DNA of 64,000 bases from Hyphomonas atlantica corrig. (lineage in GTDB: Bacteria; Pseudomonadota; Alphaproteobacteria; Caulobacterales; Hyphomonadaceae). A program made the translations under genes and the position numbers. Positions 35,571 to 44,900 of the stretch are shown in pieces (within the stretch, counting starts at the first letter, position 1; each line of letters opens with the position of its first letter). The notes beneath the pieces are model-generated. The model made no database searches, was not told where the DNA came from, and saw nothing but the letters and a program-made list of their open reading frames with translations. The stretch lies in NCBI RefSeq assembly GCF_000682715.1, contig NZ_AWFH01000007.1:1-64000 (forward strand), written 5' to 3'.

Positions 35571-35597
35571 GCTGAGGGCTCCGGCGCGAAGCAGGCC

Positions 35598-36281
35598 TTA
35601 TCCGGCGACGCGGGCTTCGGCATCCGGCACAACCAGGCGATAGCCAAGGCCGCGCTCTGTCTGAATCCGGTCCGTGCCAATCTTGCGGCGCAGGCGGCCG
35701 ATGAAAACCTCGATCGTGTTCGAGTCACGGTCAAAATCCTGGTCATAGATATGCTCGACCAGTTCCGTGCGCGGCACGACGCGGCCCATATGGTGCATCA
35801 GGTAGGACAGGACGCGATACTCATGTGCGGTCAGCTTCACCGGTTCGCCATTCACACTGGCCCGTGCAGCGCGGGTATCGACCACCAGCTTGCCAGCCTC
35901 CAGCGTTGCGGCGGAGTGACCGGCGGCCCGGCGCAGCAAGGCACGCAAACGCGCCAGCAATTCCTCCGTGATGAAGGGCTTGGTCAGATAGTCGTCCGCG
36001 CCCGCGTCAAAGCCTGCAACCTTCTCGCTCCACGAATCGCGCGCGGTCAGGATCAGCACCGGGAAGGACTTGCCGTCCGCGCGCCATTTCTTCAGGACGC
36101 TGACGCCATCCATCTTTGGCAGGCCCAGATCCAGGATCACCGCATCATACGGCTCGGTATCGCCCAGGAAGTGGCCGTCTTCGCCATCGGCGGCCAGGTC
36201 GACTGCATAGCCGGATTGCGACAGCACGTCGGCCAATTGGCGACGCAGGTCTGAATCATCTTCAACAACCAGGATACGCAT
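35598..36281 (-). CDS. PhoP/FeuP-like OmpR-family response regulator
   Basis: A 227-residue regulator: acidic pocket VVEDDSDLRR, phospho-acceptor Asp51 (VILDLGLPKMDG), Lys in YLTKPFITEELL, and a winged-helix domain with LTAHEYRVLSYLMHHMG and the ending ERGLGYRLVV. The receiver sequence is typical of PhoP/FeuP regulators. The ATG at 36281 has GGAGGGACG upstream. It follows a PepSY-domain gene by 37 bp and precedes its kinase by 27 bp. Confidence 0.94.
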   Translation of the reverse strand: MRILVVEDDSDLRRQLADVLSQSGYAVDLAADGEDGHFLGDTEPYDAVILDLGLPKMDGVSVLKKWRADGKSFPVLILTARDSWSEKVAGFDAGADDYLTKPFITEELLARLRALLRRAAGHSAATLEAGKLVVDTRAARASVNGEPVKLTAHEYRVLSYLMHHMGRVVPRTELVEHIYDQDFDRDSNTIEVFIGRLRRKIGTDRIQTERGLGYRLVVPDAEARVAG

Positions 36282-36318
36282 CAATACGTCCCTCCGAATT
36301 CAAAAATACACTGTCGGG

Positions 36319-36630
36319 TCATGCGCCCTGCCGGTCAAGCACGCGGCCAGACCGGGCGTCCACCGTGAACCGCATCTTGCGACCATCGCCGGTCATCCAG
36401 TCGATCTTGTAGCGCGGATTGCCGCCATTATCGAACAGGTCTGCGTTCAGTTGGTAACCGCCATACTGGCGCTTCAGATTCTGGAAAATCTGGCTGAGCG
36501 GCACCGTTTTGCCTTCGCGTACCGAATCGCGCGCCTGGCCCGGCGACCATTGGTTACGCCAGTCCTGCGCGATCGCCGGTGGCGTCATCACAAGGCCCAG
36601 GGCCAGAAGAAAGGCAGAAATCCGTCTCAT
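36319..36630 (-). CDS. Secreted PepSY-domain protein
   Basis: A 103-residue protein with a signal peptide (cleavage near AIAQD) and a PepSY-like domain (QIFQNLKRQYGGYQLNADLF, YKIDWMTGDGRKMRFTVDARSG). Small PepSY proteins next to PhoPQ-like systems are common in alphaproteobacteria and may modulate the sensor. It is the first gene of the run PepSY-RR-HK-ccmI-ccmE-ccmF-ccmH, so the operon promoter should lie in 36631-36725. Confidence 0.82.
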   Translation of the reverse strand: MRRISAFLLALGLVMTPPAIAQDWRNQWSPGQARDSVREGKTVPLSQIFQNLKRQYGGYQLNADLFDNGGNPRYKIDWMTGDGRKMRFTVDARSGRVLDRQGA

Positions 36631-36725
36631 GGCTTTGCTGTATAGGCATCAGGCTCTGAATACCAAGTGAACATATCCGCGCGGATTCCTTCACTTTCAG
36701 CAGACAGCAGCGCATCGACGTGCGC

Positions 36726-37487
36726 CTAGCCTTCGCGCTTGCGTGCGCGGCGGGCAAGCGCTTCGGCTTCGACTTCGGGGTCCGACGCGATGACCAGCCC
36801 GCGCATCACCCCCTTCATGACCGCCGATGTCCGGTCGAAGACTTCCAGCTTCGCGAAGATGCGCTTCACATAAGTCCCCACCGTGTCCGGGCTGAGGCTC
36901 AGCGTTTCGCCAATCGCGGCATTGCTGCGTCCCTGCGCCATCCAGTGAAGCACGTCGAGTTCACGGCTCGACAGATTCATCTCGTAATTCAGCTCCAGCG
37001 TCATCAACTGGCAATAGCGCAAATAGGCGGTCTGGGCGGCCACCTGGAACAATTGCATGTCCACGGCATGAAGGCTGTCCTGGCCAGTCTCGGAACTTGC
37101 CGCGATGAAACCGACCCGCGCCGCAGGTCCGTAAGTTGCGACACAGACACCTTTCTCCATGCCCCAGCTTTTCAGGTCTTCCAGATACGTCGTCTCGTTC
37201 TGGTTCAGCACCACATCAGAAGGCAGATGATCCCAATGAAAGGCCGAGCCGATCCGCACGGCGATATCCGGCAACGGGTCATCCATATGGCGCGCGTCGA
37301 GATAGGCGTTTTCCCATTCAAGCGGAAACCCGGCATTCACCAATGTCCGCCCTACCGAGCGGTCATGCCCGATGGGAGACAGGCAGATCACGCGCGGCAT
37401 GCCCATCATGCTGAACACGGAAACAGCTTCGGCTCGCAGATCCTGCAAAGACCGCGCAGTCAACAAAGCTGAAATACCGTCCAACAT
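36726..37487 (-). CDS. LuxR-family autoinducer-binding regulator (solo)
   Basis: A 253-residue quorum-sensing-type LuxR. The N-terminal domain keeps every residue used to hold acyl-homoserine lactones in TraR/LasR numbering: W58, Y62, D70, P71, W85 and G113. The C-terminal GerE-type HTH keeps the three invariant positions (E176, L180, G186) in SSRELDVLHWMAQGRSNAAIG. AAAGGTGAG precedes the ATG at 37487; the longer frame from 37661 is unlikely. No luxI synthase is adjacent in the window, so it is either a solo or served by a distant synthase. Confidence 0.88.
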   Translation of the reverse strand: MLDGISALLTARSLQDLRAEAVSVFSMMGMPRVICLSPIGHDRSVGRTLVNAGFPLEWENAYLDARHMDDPLPDIAVRIGSAFHWDHLPSDVVLNQNETTYLEDLKSWGMEKGVCVATYGPAARVGFIAASSETGQDSLHAVDMQLFQVAAQTAYLRYCQLMTLELNYEMNLSSRELDVLHWMAQGRSNAAIGETLSLSPDTVGTYVKRIFAKLEVFDRTSAVMKGVMRGLVIASDPEVEAEALARRARKREG

Positions 37488-37984
37488 GTCGCTCACCTTT
37501 CCAACACCCCGAACGATGCTAGATGGCTTCCCCTGTTCGGCAAGAAAAAAGCACCCTCTCCCTTTCGGGGTCGGCGCGCCGGACCATTTCATCGAATGAT
37601 CCGGCGATGCCGAAAGCGCGCACAATGCACGCCTGATGGTGCCTGCGTCCCCCACAGCCACGATGGCAATCTATCTCAATCTCCGGCTTTCGCCAAAGAG
37701 ATTCCTCCATCATGGGTGGAGCGCGCTTTCCATGAAAAAATGCAATCGATGGAAACTTTCAGCATCCAACTGCTAAAACACGAATTCATGATCTGACATT
37801 TTGTCCGTACATTTTCGCCAGGCCAAATCGCCCGTCCTGTATATTTCACTACACGATGAAAAAATCCCGGACTTCAGCGCCCGGCTGCCTGGCCGCAATT
37901 ATGGTAAACGCGACCAATCTGATTTCCCTTTTGGTAACGCAACCACGTCAGTGAGATTGGCGGACTGATGGGTTTACCTTTTTT
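37488..37984. other. Divergent 497-bp intergenic region
   Basis: Between the LuxR gene (minus) and the GGDEF-EAL gene (plus). It should contain both promoters. The AT-rich stretch at about 37730-37870 is the most promoter-like part. I saw no lux-box-like inverted repeat of the expected length, no RNA gene and no supportable ORF. Confidence 0.35.
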
Positions 37985-40429
37985 ATGTACAATGTGTTGA
38001 CTTGCATAACGACCGAGCACGATCTCTCACACGTTATTGCCGCGCTTCTGGTTCTGACGTTCAGCAATTGCTGTTCGCTTGTCGTGTTCCGCCGCAGCAT
38101 GGTGGCCGTACAGCTGCAGAACCAGATTTTCTGGGCGATTGCTGCTGGAACGGTCGTCGGCCTGGGCATCTGGTCCACGCATTTCATCGCCCTGCTCGGC
38201 TACAAGCCCGGCTTTGAAGTTGTCTTCTCGGGCGGACGCACCATTCTCTCCGCCATGATCGTGGTCACCGGTTTCGTGACCACTGCGCTATTGATGCGGA
38301 TGAATTCCGATGTCCTCGTGCGGGTGCTTTGCGCAGCGATCGCCACCGCCTCGGTCGCCGCCATGCACTTCTGCGGCATGACCGCCCTGAACGCCTCAGC
38401 CATCATGGAATACGACCAGATGATGGTCACGACTGCCCTGGTGCTCGGCTTCATGGGATACGTTGCGACCTATCTCACCGGCGCGAACCCCAGCATCCCG
38501 CGCAGCACCCTGCTGGCCACCGTGTTCAGCATCATCGCGGTTCTCTCCATCCATTTCATCAGCGCCACCGGCACCACGATGATCCCGGTAAAGGGGTTGG
38601 AAATTCCAGCAATCGCGCTGCGTTCAGGCGGCCTCAGCATCATTATCGCTCTGGCCATGCTGCTCGTCGTCTTCATCTTCGCGATGGCCGCAGGGCTCGA
38701 CAATCAGTTCCAGCGCATCCGCAACAAGGAACAGCGCAAACTCTTCGTGCTGGCCGATGCCAGCAGCGAGGGCCTGTTCGTAGTCGCCCCGGACGGCACG
38801 ATCCTGTCCACCAACTCATCCGCGCGCACCATGTTCAAGGATGACGGCCCCGACGCACGCAAACTGGAAGACCTTGGTTTGACGCCGGAGCCAGAACCAG
38901 AAACAGAACAGATGCTGGTCGGCAAGAAGATCCAGGACATCCTGCAGATCAAGGATGAGGACATCACCTTCGCCGGCAATCACGATTTCGGTGAGCGGCG
39001 ACTGCGTTTCTCTGACGGTCGCGAAATGGTGGCGACGGTGTCCAGCCGCTATGTCAGCGAATCGGATGGCGATTTCATCGTCTTCGCGGTTCATGACATG
39101 ACCCAGCGTGTCCGCGCAGAAGCCCGTGTGCGTACGCTGGCCTATCGCGACTCGCTGACCGGCCTCTACAATCGTGTCGCCTTCAACATGGCGCTGGAAT
39201 CTGCCGTCAGCAAACGAACAGGCACCAACCCGCATGAACTGGCCGTCCTCATTATCGACCTCGATGAGTTCAAGGAGGTCAACGACCAGTACGGGCATGG
39301 CGCAGGTGATACGCTGCTGAAATCCATCGGGCGCCGCCTGTCCAGCCAGCTTGAAAAGAAAGACGTTCTCTCACGTCTCGGCGGCGACGAGTTTGCGGTT
39401 CTCCTGCGCGGTCGCAAATCCCAGGACGAGATCACGGATGTCGCCAGCCGCATCCTGACGGCCCTGTCAGACCCCATCGCAATCGGGCGTCGGAACCTGT
39501 CCAGTGGCGGCAGTATTGGCATCGCCATGGCCTCCAGAGGCAATCACAGCGCAGCGCGCCTGCTCACCTTCGCAGACCGCGCGCTCTACTCCGCCAAGGA
39601 AGCCGGGCGCAATTGTTTCCGCTTCTATGACGCCGAACTGCACAAGCAACAGATGGAGGCACGCAATCTTGAGCGCGCCTTGCACAAGGCCGTCGAGAAT
39701 GACGAACTCGTGCTCCACTTCCAGCCCAAGGTGAATGCGGCGACCCGGGATGTTGTTGGCCATGAAGCGCTAGTGCGCTGGAACCGTCCCGGCATCGGCC
39801 TTGTCGGCCCGGACACATTCATTCCGATTGCTGAACAAAGCATGCTGATCGTGGAGATTGGGCGCTGGACCATTCAGGCCGCCTGCCGCGCGGCACGCCA
39901 CTGGGGAGAGAATGAGTCCGTCGCCGTAAACCTCTCCGCCCGCCAACTGCTCGATGCAGACCTGGTCGATACCGTCCGCACAGCGCTTGCCGAAACGGGC
40001 CTGTCGCCAAACCGGTTCGAACTGGAGATCACGGAAACAGCCATCATCCACAACACCCAATTGGCCACCAGCATCCTGCTCGACCTGAAGAGTCTGGGCA
40101 TCAAGATCTCGCTGGATGATTTCGGAACCGGCTATTCCTCGATGAGCTATATTCAGGAATTCCCGTTCGACCGTATCAAGATCGACCGCTCTTTCGTGAC
40201 CTCCATGAATGTCGATCCGAAATCACGCGCCATCGTGGAAGCGATCATCCATCTCGCACACTCGCTGCAAATCCCCGTCGTCGCGGAAGGCGTTGAGACA
40301 GAGGACCAGGCCGAAGCCCTCGCACGTCTCGCCTGTGAGGAATTGCAGGGCTATCTGATCGCCGCGCCGGCGCCGGTAGAGATCATCTTTGAAGACGACA
40401 CGCTTCTGTTCGAACCGGCACAGGCCTGA
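37985..40429 (+). CDS. MHYT-PAS-GGDEF-EAL cyclic-di-GMP regulator
   Basis: An 814-residue integral membrane protein. Residues about 10-225 form a seven-helix MHYT sensor with variant motifs WSTHFIALLGY, AAMHFCGMTAL and LSIHFISATG, whose His/Met positions may bind copper or gases. A PAS-like region follows (about 245-365), then a GGDEF domain with an intact GGDEF signature (near residue 465) and an EAL domain with EALVRW, ELEITETA, LDDFGTGYSS and EGVET all present. The inhibitory RxxD site is replaced by EKKD, so product feedback is probably absent. Both cyclase and phosphodiesterase look competent; the balance is unknown. Confidence 0.94.
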   Translation: MYNVLTCITTEHDLSHVIAALLVLTFSNCCSLVVFRRSMVAVQLQNQIFWAIAAGTVVGLGIWSTHFIALLGYKPGFEVVFSGGRTILSAMIVVTGFVTTALLMRMNSDVLVRVLCAAIATASVAAMHFCGMTALNASAIMEYDQMMVTTALVLGFMGYVATYLTGANPSIPRSTLLATVFSIIAVLSIHFISATGTTMIPVKGLEIPAIALRSGGLSIIIALAMLLVVFIFAMAAGLDNQFQRIRNKEQRKLFVLADASSEGLFVVAPDGTILSTNSSARTMFKDDGPDARKLEDLGLTPEPEPETEQMLVGKKIQDILQIKDEDITFAGNHDFGERRLRFSDGREMVATVSSRYVSESDGDFIVFAVHDMTQRVRAEARVRTLAYRDSLTGLYNRVAFNMALESAVSKRTGTNPHELAVLIIDLDEFKEVNDQYGHGAGDTLLKSIGRRLSSQLEKKDVLSRLGGDEFAVLLRGRKSQDEITDVASRILTALSDPIAIGRRNLSSGGSIGIAMASRGNHSAARLLTFADRALYSAKEAGRNCFRFYDAELHKQQMEARNLERALHKAVENDELVLHFQPKVNAATRDVVGHEALVRWNRPGIGLVGPDTFIPIAEQSMLIVEIGRWTIQAACRAARHWGENESVAVNLSARQLLDADLVDTVRTALAETGLSPNRFELEITETAIIHNTQLATSILLDLKSLGIKISLDDFGTGYSSMSYIQEFPFDRIKIDRSFVTSMNVDPKSRAIVEAIIHLAHSLQIPVVAEGVETEDQAEALARLACEELQGYLIAAPAPVEIIFEDDTLLFEPAQA

Positions 40430-40433
40430 TCGC

Positions 40434-41339
40434 CTAGCGACCCTCGGCCCAGTCCTTGAGGCCGGGATCTTTCGGATCGGACAGAACAATCTCCAGCCGC
40501 GCATAGAGATTGCCCGGCGTTGAGGTCTGCACGCCCTTGCCCCGCAGGCGAAGCTGAGACCCGGTATTGGACCCCGCAGGCACTTTCAGCGTCACCGGCC
40601 CGGACGGGGTTTTCACCTCCACACTGCCGCCCAGAACAGCGGTCTTCAGGTCAATGGCGACCGTCATGCGCAAATCCTTGCCATCGCGCTGCCAGACCTT
40701 GCTCTCAGGCACCTGGATTTCCAGCAGCGCATCTCCCGGCGGGCCACCATTCGGAGAGGGCTCCCCCTGGCTTTTCAGGCGCAGCGTCTGGCCAGTTTCC
40801 ACGCCGGCCGGAATGTTCACGTCCAGCGCCGTCCCGTCCGCCATCGTCATCCGGCGGCGTGCGCCGGTGACGGCGTCCTCAAAATCAATCGACACGCGAT
40901 AGCGCACATCCCGGCCCTTTGTCGGACCGGCGCGGCGCGAGCGTCCACCGCCGAACATGCCGGACAGGATGTCCTCAAACGGGTCGCCTTGTGCGCCGCC
41001 AAACGGATTGCCGCCGCGCCCTTCCCAGCGATAGGAACCACCCCCCTGCCCATAGGGCTGGCCGCCGCCGCCAAAGCCGGTCGGGTTGCCGCCGCCATCG
41101 ATCTCGCCGCGATCGAATTTCGCCTTCTTGTCCTTGTCGCCCAGAATGTCCCACGCGAGAGAGACGCGCTTGAACTCTTCCGCCTTGGCCTTGTTGTCCG
41201 GGTGCAGGTCGGGGTGCAGGTCCTTTGCCTTCTGGCGGTAGGCCTTCTTGATGTCGGCATCACTGGCCGAACGGTCCACGCCGAGCACTTTGTAAGGGTC
41301 AAGAGCCACGGGCCGGGCATCCTTCTGTCTGCGAGTCAC
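40434..41339 (-). CDS. DnaJ-class (CbpA-like) cochaperone
   Basis: A 301-residue type II/CbpA-like J protein: a J domain (YKVLGVDRSASDADIKKAYRQ with the HPD motif in DLHPDLHPD), a Gly/Phe-rich linker (about residues 80-135), then two beta-barrel C-terminal domains (VSIDFEDAVTGARR..., VTLKVPAGSNTGSQLRLRGKG). The zinc-finger cysteines of DnaJ proper are absent. The start is a GTG at 41339; a second GTG at 41309 (VALDPYKVLG) is possible. The doubled HPD-like sequence is often seen in alphaproteobacterial homologs. It converges on the c-di-GMP gene with only 4 bp between the stops. Confidence 0.9.
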   Translation of the reverse strand: MTRRQKDARPVALDPYKVLGVDRSASDADIKKAYRQKAKDLHPDLHPDNKAKAEEFKRVSLAWDILGDKDKKAKFDRGEIDGGGNPTGFGGGGQPYGQGGGSYRWEGRGGNPFGGAQGDPFEDILSGMFGGGRSRRAGPTKGRDVRYRVSIDFEDAVTGARRRMTMADGTALDVNIPAGVETGQTLRLKSQGEPSPNGGPPGDALLEIQVPESKVWQRDGKDLRMTVAIDLKTAVLGGSVEVKTPSGPVTLKVPAGSNTGSQLRLRGKGVQTSTPGNLYARLEIVLSDPKDPGLKDWAEGR

Positions 41340-41387
41340 TTATCCGCACACAGTTAGGCCCTCCCGCAGCGTATTGAAACCCGGAGA

Positions 41388-41858
41388 TTACCTTACCGGG
41401 TCGACCCGCGCGGCATAGCACCCCGGCCGGGCATTGTGCAGATGAAGATAGGCAACGCCCTCTTTCGACAGCATGTCCGGTATCGCCGTGGCCAGGTCAA
41501 CGCCTTCCGCCACATCCGCTGCGACCATATCGTGCGCCTCATTAAAGGCCCGGATCGAGATCAGCCGCAATGTGAGGGATTCCGGCACCTCGCCCAATTC
41601 CGGCTGGGCTTGCGTCGCACCCGCCCGCACGAATATCGCATGGGACGCGCGGTAGGGCGTCGCCTCACCATGGTGGCAGTGGTGCAGCAGGAACACCGTC
41701 TCCCCGATGTCTGCATCCTGCAGGCTGACCCGGCACGGATAGCCGGGATTGGCATCCACAACCCGCTTGTGAATGTTCTGCGCGGCCAGTTCCGCATCAG
41801 ACAATTGGGTCAAATGGGCGAACTGGCCTGCTGGCAGGGCGCGGATCTGGAAAGTCAT
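41388..41858 (-). CDS. DUF1203 family protein
   Basis: A 156-residue cytosolic protein with the DUF1203 layout: N-terminal FQIRALPAGQF, a central CRVSLQDADIGETVFLLHHCHH segment and a C-terminal KEGVAYLHLHNARPGC. The conserved cysteines and histidines (LLHHCHH, HLHNARPGCY) could bind a metal, but the family has no known function. The start at 41858 is preceded by AAGGACCCCGAC, a workable ribosome binding site. It lies just downstream of the GTA tail genes on the same strand and is probably an ordinary chromosomal gene. Confidence 0.8.
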   Translation of the reverse strand: MTFQIRALPAGQFAHLTQLSDAELAAQNIHKRVVDANPGYPCRVSLQDADIGETVFLLHHCHHGEATPYRASHAIFVRAGATQAQPELGEVPESLTLRLISIRAFNEAHDMVAADVAEGVDLATAIPDMLSKEGVAYLHLHNARPGCYAARVDPVR

Positions 41859-41925
41859 GTCGGGGTCCTTTGTGCTTCATGAAACACCCTGTCGGCCGCG
41901 CTCCGCTCACGCCACCCGATACATG

Positions 41926-44900
41926 CTACGCCCCGCAGGATTGCCACGCCCCAATGCGCCCGTCCGGCCCAATCTCTGCCACGCGCGCAGCAACCGCCCC
42001 AACAGGCCAGACGGCGGATGGCACTTCGACAATCTCCGACGCGGAAAATCCTGAACCGAAATCGAACGCCACCGCGAACCGGCCTGCGTTCTCCGCTTCC
42101 GGCAGGGCCCAGCTTTCCGGCACATCCGCCCCGCGCCGCGTCCAGCTCAACTGGTCGCCCACGCGCCTCAGATGCGCAACCGGCCAGGGCCGGCCCGCCT
42201 GATCCTCGAACGTCTCCGCCATTGCGGTATCGTCGGTGACCGCTTTCCACATCATCTCCACGCCGAGCGTCTCGCCGCCAAGGCGCGCCCGCACCACAGC
42301 GGCATCCAGCATCACCAGCCGCGCGCCAATCTGGGCCCTGCCCGGCACGCTGCCCCTTTGCCCCCTCAACAGGCCGCTGAGCTGCCAAACATCCGGCGCA
42401 ACAAGGTCCGCGCTCTGGAACTGGATGCACTCCCAGCCCGCCTCCGTCTCAAGCAGGGCCGCGTTGCCGCCGGACAGCACCTGCCCCTCTGGCAGGCTCG
42501 CAAACTCTCCCCCCGGACAATACACACTCAGAACCGTCGCAAGATCCCACCGCCCGACGGGCCCCGGTCCACACGCATCCGTCAGCCGTCCGATCACGGC
42601 AGGCCGGGAGAGGCGCGCCACCTCATTCAGCGCATCCTCCGCGAGCCCGGCCAGAACCGCCACCTCGCCCGGCCACGGATCGACCCAAGCCGCGACAAGT
42701 GGGCCGGTCTCCTCTCCAAATTCCGGCAGGTGCGGCGCGTCCATGATGACCAGATCCACCCCGCCAAACACTGCTGCCTCCGGCGGCGCGCTGCCGGCCT
42801 GTCCCGCACGGACACGCGGCATCGGTGTCAGCTCCTCATGGCAGGTGAGCGCGCGAACACCGCCGCGATCCACCACATCGCTCACCCGCCAGACCGCGCC
42901 ATCCTCCAGCCGCAGCCCATCGCCCGGCTCCAGCGCCAATGCCGACAGCGGCAGCGCACAAGTCAGGCTCTCGCCGCTCGCCGCCGCGTCCAGCAAGGCC
43001 CCCGCCACGGCCTCCGCCCGGCTTGCCCCAAGGGCCAGTGGCAAGGTCACATCCTGCACAAGCCGTGCATCGCCCCCGCCTGCGCGCGCTTCGGCCAGAC
43101 CCGGTTGGTAGTCCGCCTCAAGATCAATATATGACAGGCGAAGGCGCGCGGGGGCCTTGTCCAGCAGGCCGCGCGTGCGCTGTGCCCCCGTCTCGGTCAG
43201 CGCCGCCGCCGACACGTCCAGCACCTCGCCCTCACCCGCCATGCGGAACACCAGTGCGCCATCACGCTCCACGCACTCAAACCCGTACGCCACCTTCAGC
43301 GGCTCAAGCGCCGCGCGCACCGAATGCACCCCGTCGAGGCCATAGCCCTCAACCACGCCGTCCAGTCCGGAGACGTCAACATCTTCCACGCCGCCCCGCG
43401 CGCAGATGTCCGCCACCACATCGGCCAATGGTGCAAGGCCCGACCGGCCATTCAGCCAATGCCCGCGCGCCCAGTTTCCGCCATCACTCCAGACCGCCTC
43501 CTTCAGTGGCCAGGCTGGAAACGGTCGCCCATCCCACGCCCAGACATAGGCGGCCTCCACCAGCGGCTCAGCCTCCCAATGCGGCAACACCGCCGCCAGC
43601 GCCCGCCTCTGGAACACCTCGTCCCGCGCCCCGTTGGAATAGGGCGGCAGCGCGCTTTCGCTGCTCTTTGGATCAAAGAACACGTTCGGCGCATTGCCGC
43701 CCTTGTCGACCGCCGCAAAGCCAATCTCCATCAGCCGCACCGGCTTCATCCCCGGCGTCCAGCCCGTCGGCGTCGCCGCCCGCACCCCTCCGGGACGCTC
43801 ATGATGATACGCGTTGGCCCAGCCAGTGATATCCTTCCGGCGGAAGATGAAATGCTCCCCATACGCACCGTCCTGAATAGACAGGCGCGTCTGCGCATCG
43901 CGCGCCGTGCCATCGGCATAATACCAGTCATACGCCTCGCCGCCTGCAATCTGCGATGCCAGATAGGCCGGGTCGTCCGCCGCCCCATATCCCGCCAGGG
44001 CGTCCAGATGCGCCGCACCGTCGCGCCAGTCACCAAGCGGCGGATACCAGTCCACCCCGACGAAATCCACATCCGCGCTTGCCCATAGCGCGTCGAGCGG
44101 GAACAGCACGTCCCCCGTTCCGTCACCGGGCACATGGGCGCCATATTCGGTCCAGTCCGCCGCGTAGGAAATGTCCGCCCCCGGCAGGATCGCCTTCACC
44201 TCCGCCGCCAGGGCCACCAGCGCCTCCACAAACGGAAATGCGCCCGCCTCATCCCTTACACGGGTCAGCCCCACCATCTCGCTGCCGATCAGGAACGCCT
44301 CCACACCGCCCGCCTCCGCGGCCAACTGCGCATGTTGCAGGATGAACCGACGGAAACCATTTGCGCCGTTCACGAAAGCGTCGATCTCGCTGCGTGCCGC
44401 CGCTGTGCCATCTGCCGACACGCCTATCCGCCCGCGCCACGGAAAGCCCTCGCTGTCCATGAACAGGAAAGGCGACAGGGTCACCGACAGGCCTCGCGCG
44501 TTCATCTCCCGGATCGCGTCGATCACGCACCGGTCTGCGGGCGTGCCACCATAATTCGGATTGCCGCCTTCATCGCGCGAAATGACATAGGCATCCCCCC
44601 GCGCGACACCGGCCACCTCCCAGGCATAGGGCACCGTCACCCGCTCGCGGACTTCCACACCAGGATGGATCTCACACGTCCCCGCCGCAATACTCGTCCC
44701 GAACCAGCCCACGGTCAGCGCCACATGGGAAACACGCGGCAAATCTGTCTCCAGCTGGTCCAGCGAGACAAGAAAGTCCGCCCGCGCCTCACCCGACCAC
44801 GCATTCAGCGCACGCTCCTTTCCGGCGAACACCTGCTCGCGCACAATCTCGGTCGCATAGACAAACTCACCCGACGCCGGGATGATGTTCACCGCCGTGA

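Noticed and set aside
37596..37796. A small plus-strand frame in the LuxR/GGDEF-EAL gap
   Set aside because: No ribosome binding site or recognisable sequence; the gap is better read as a divergent promoter region.
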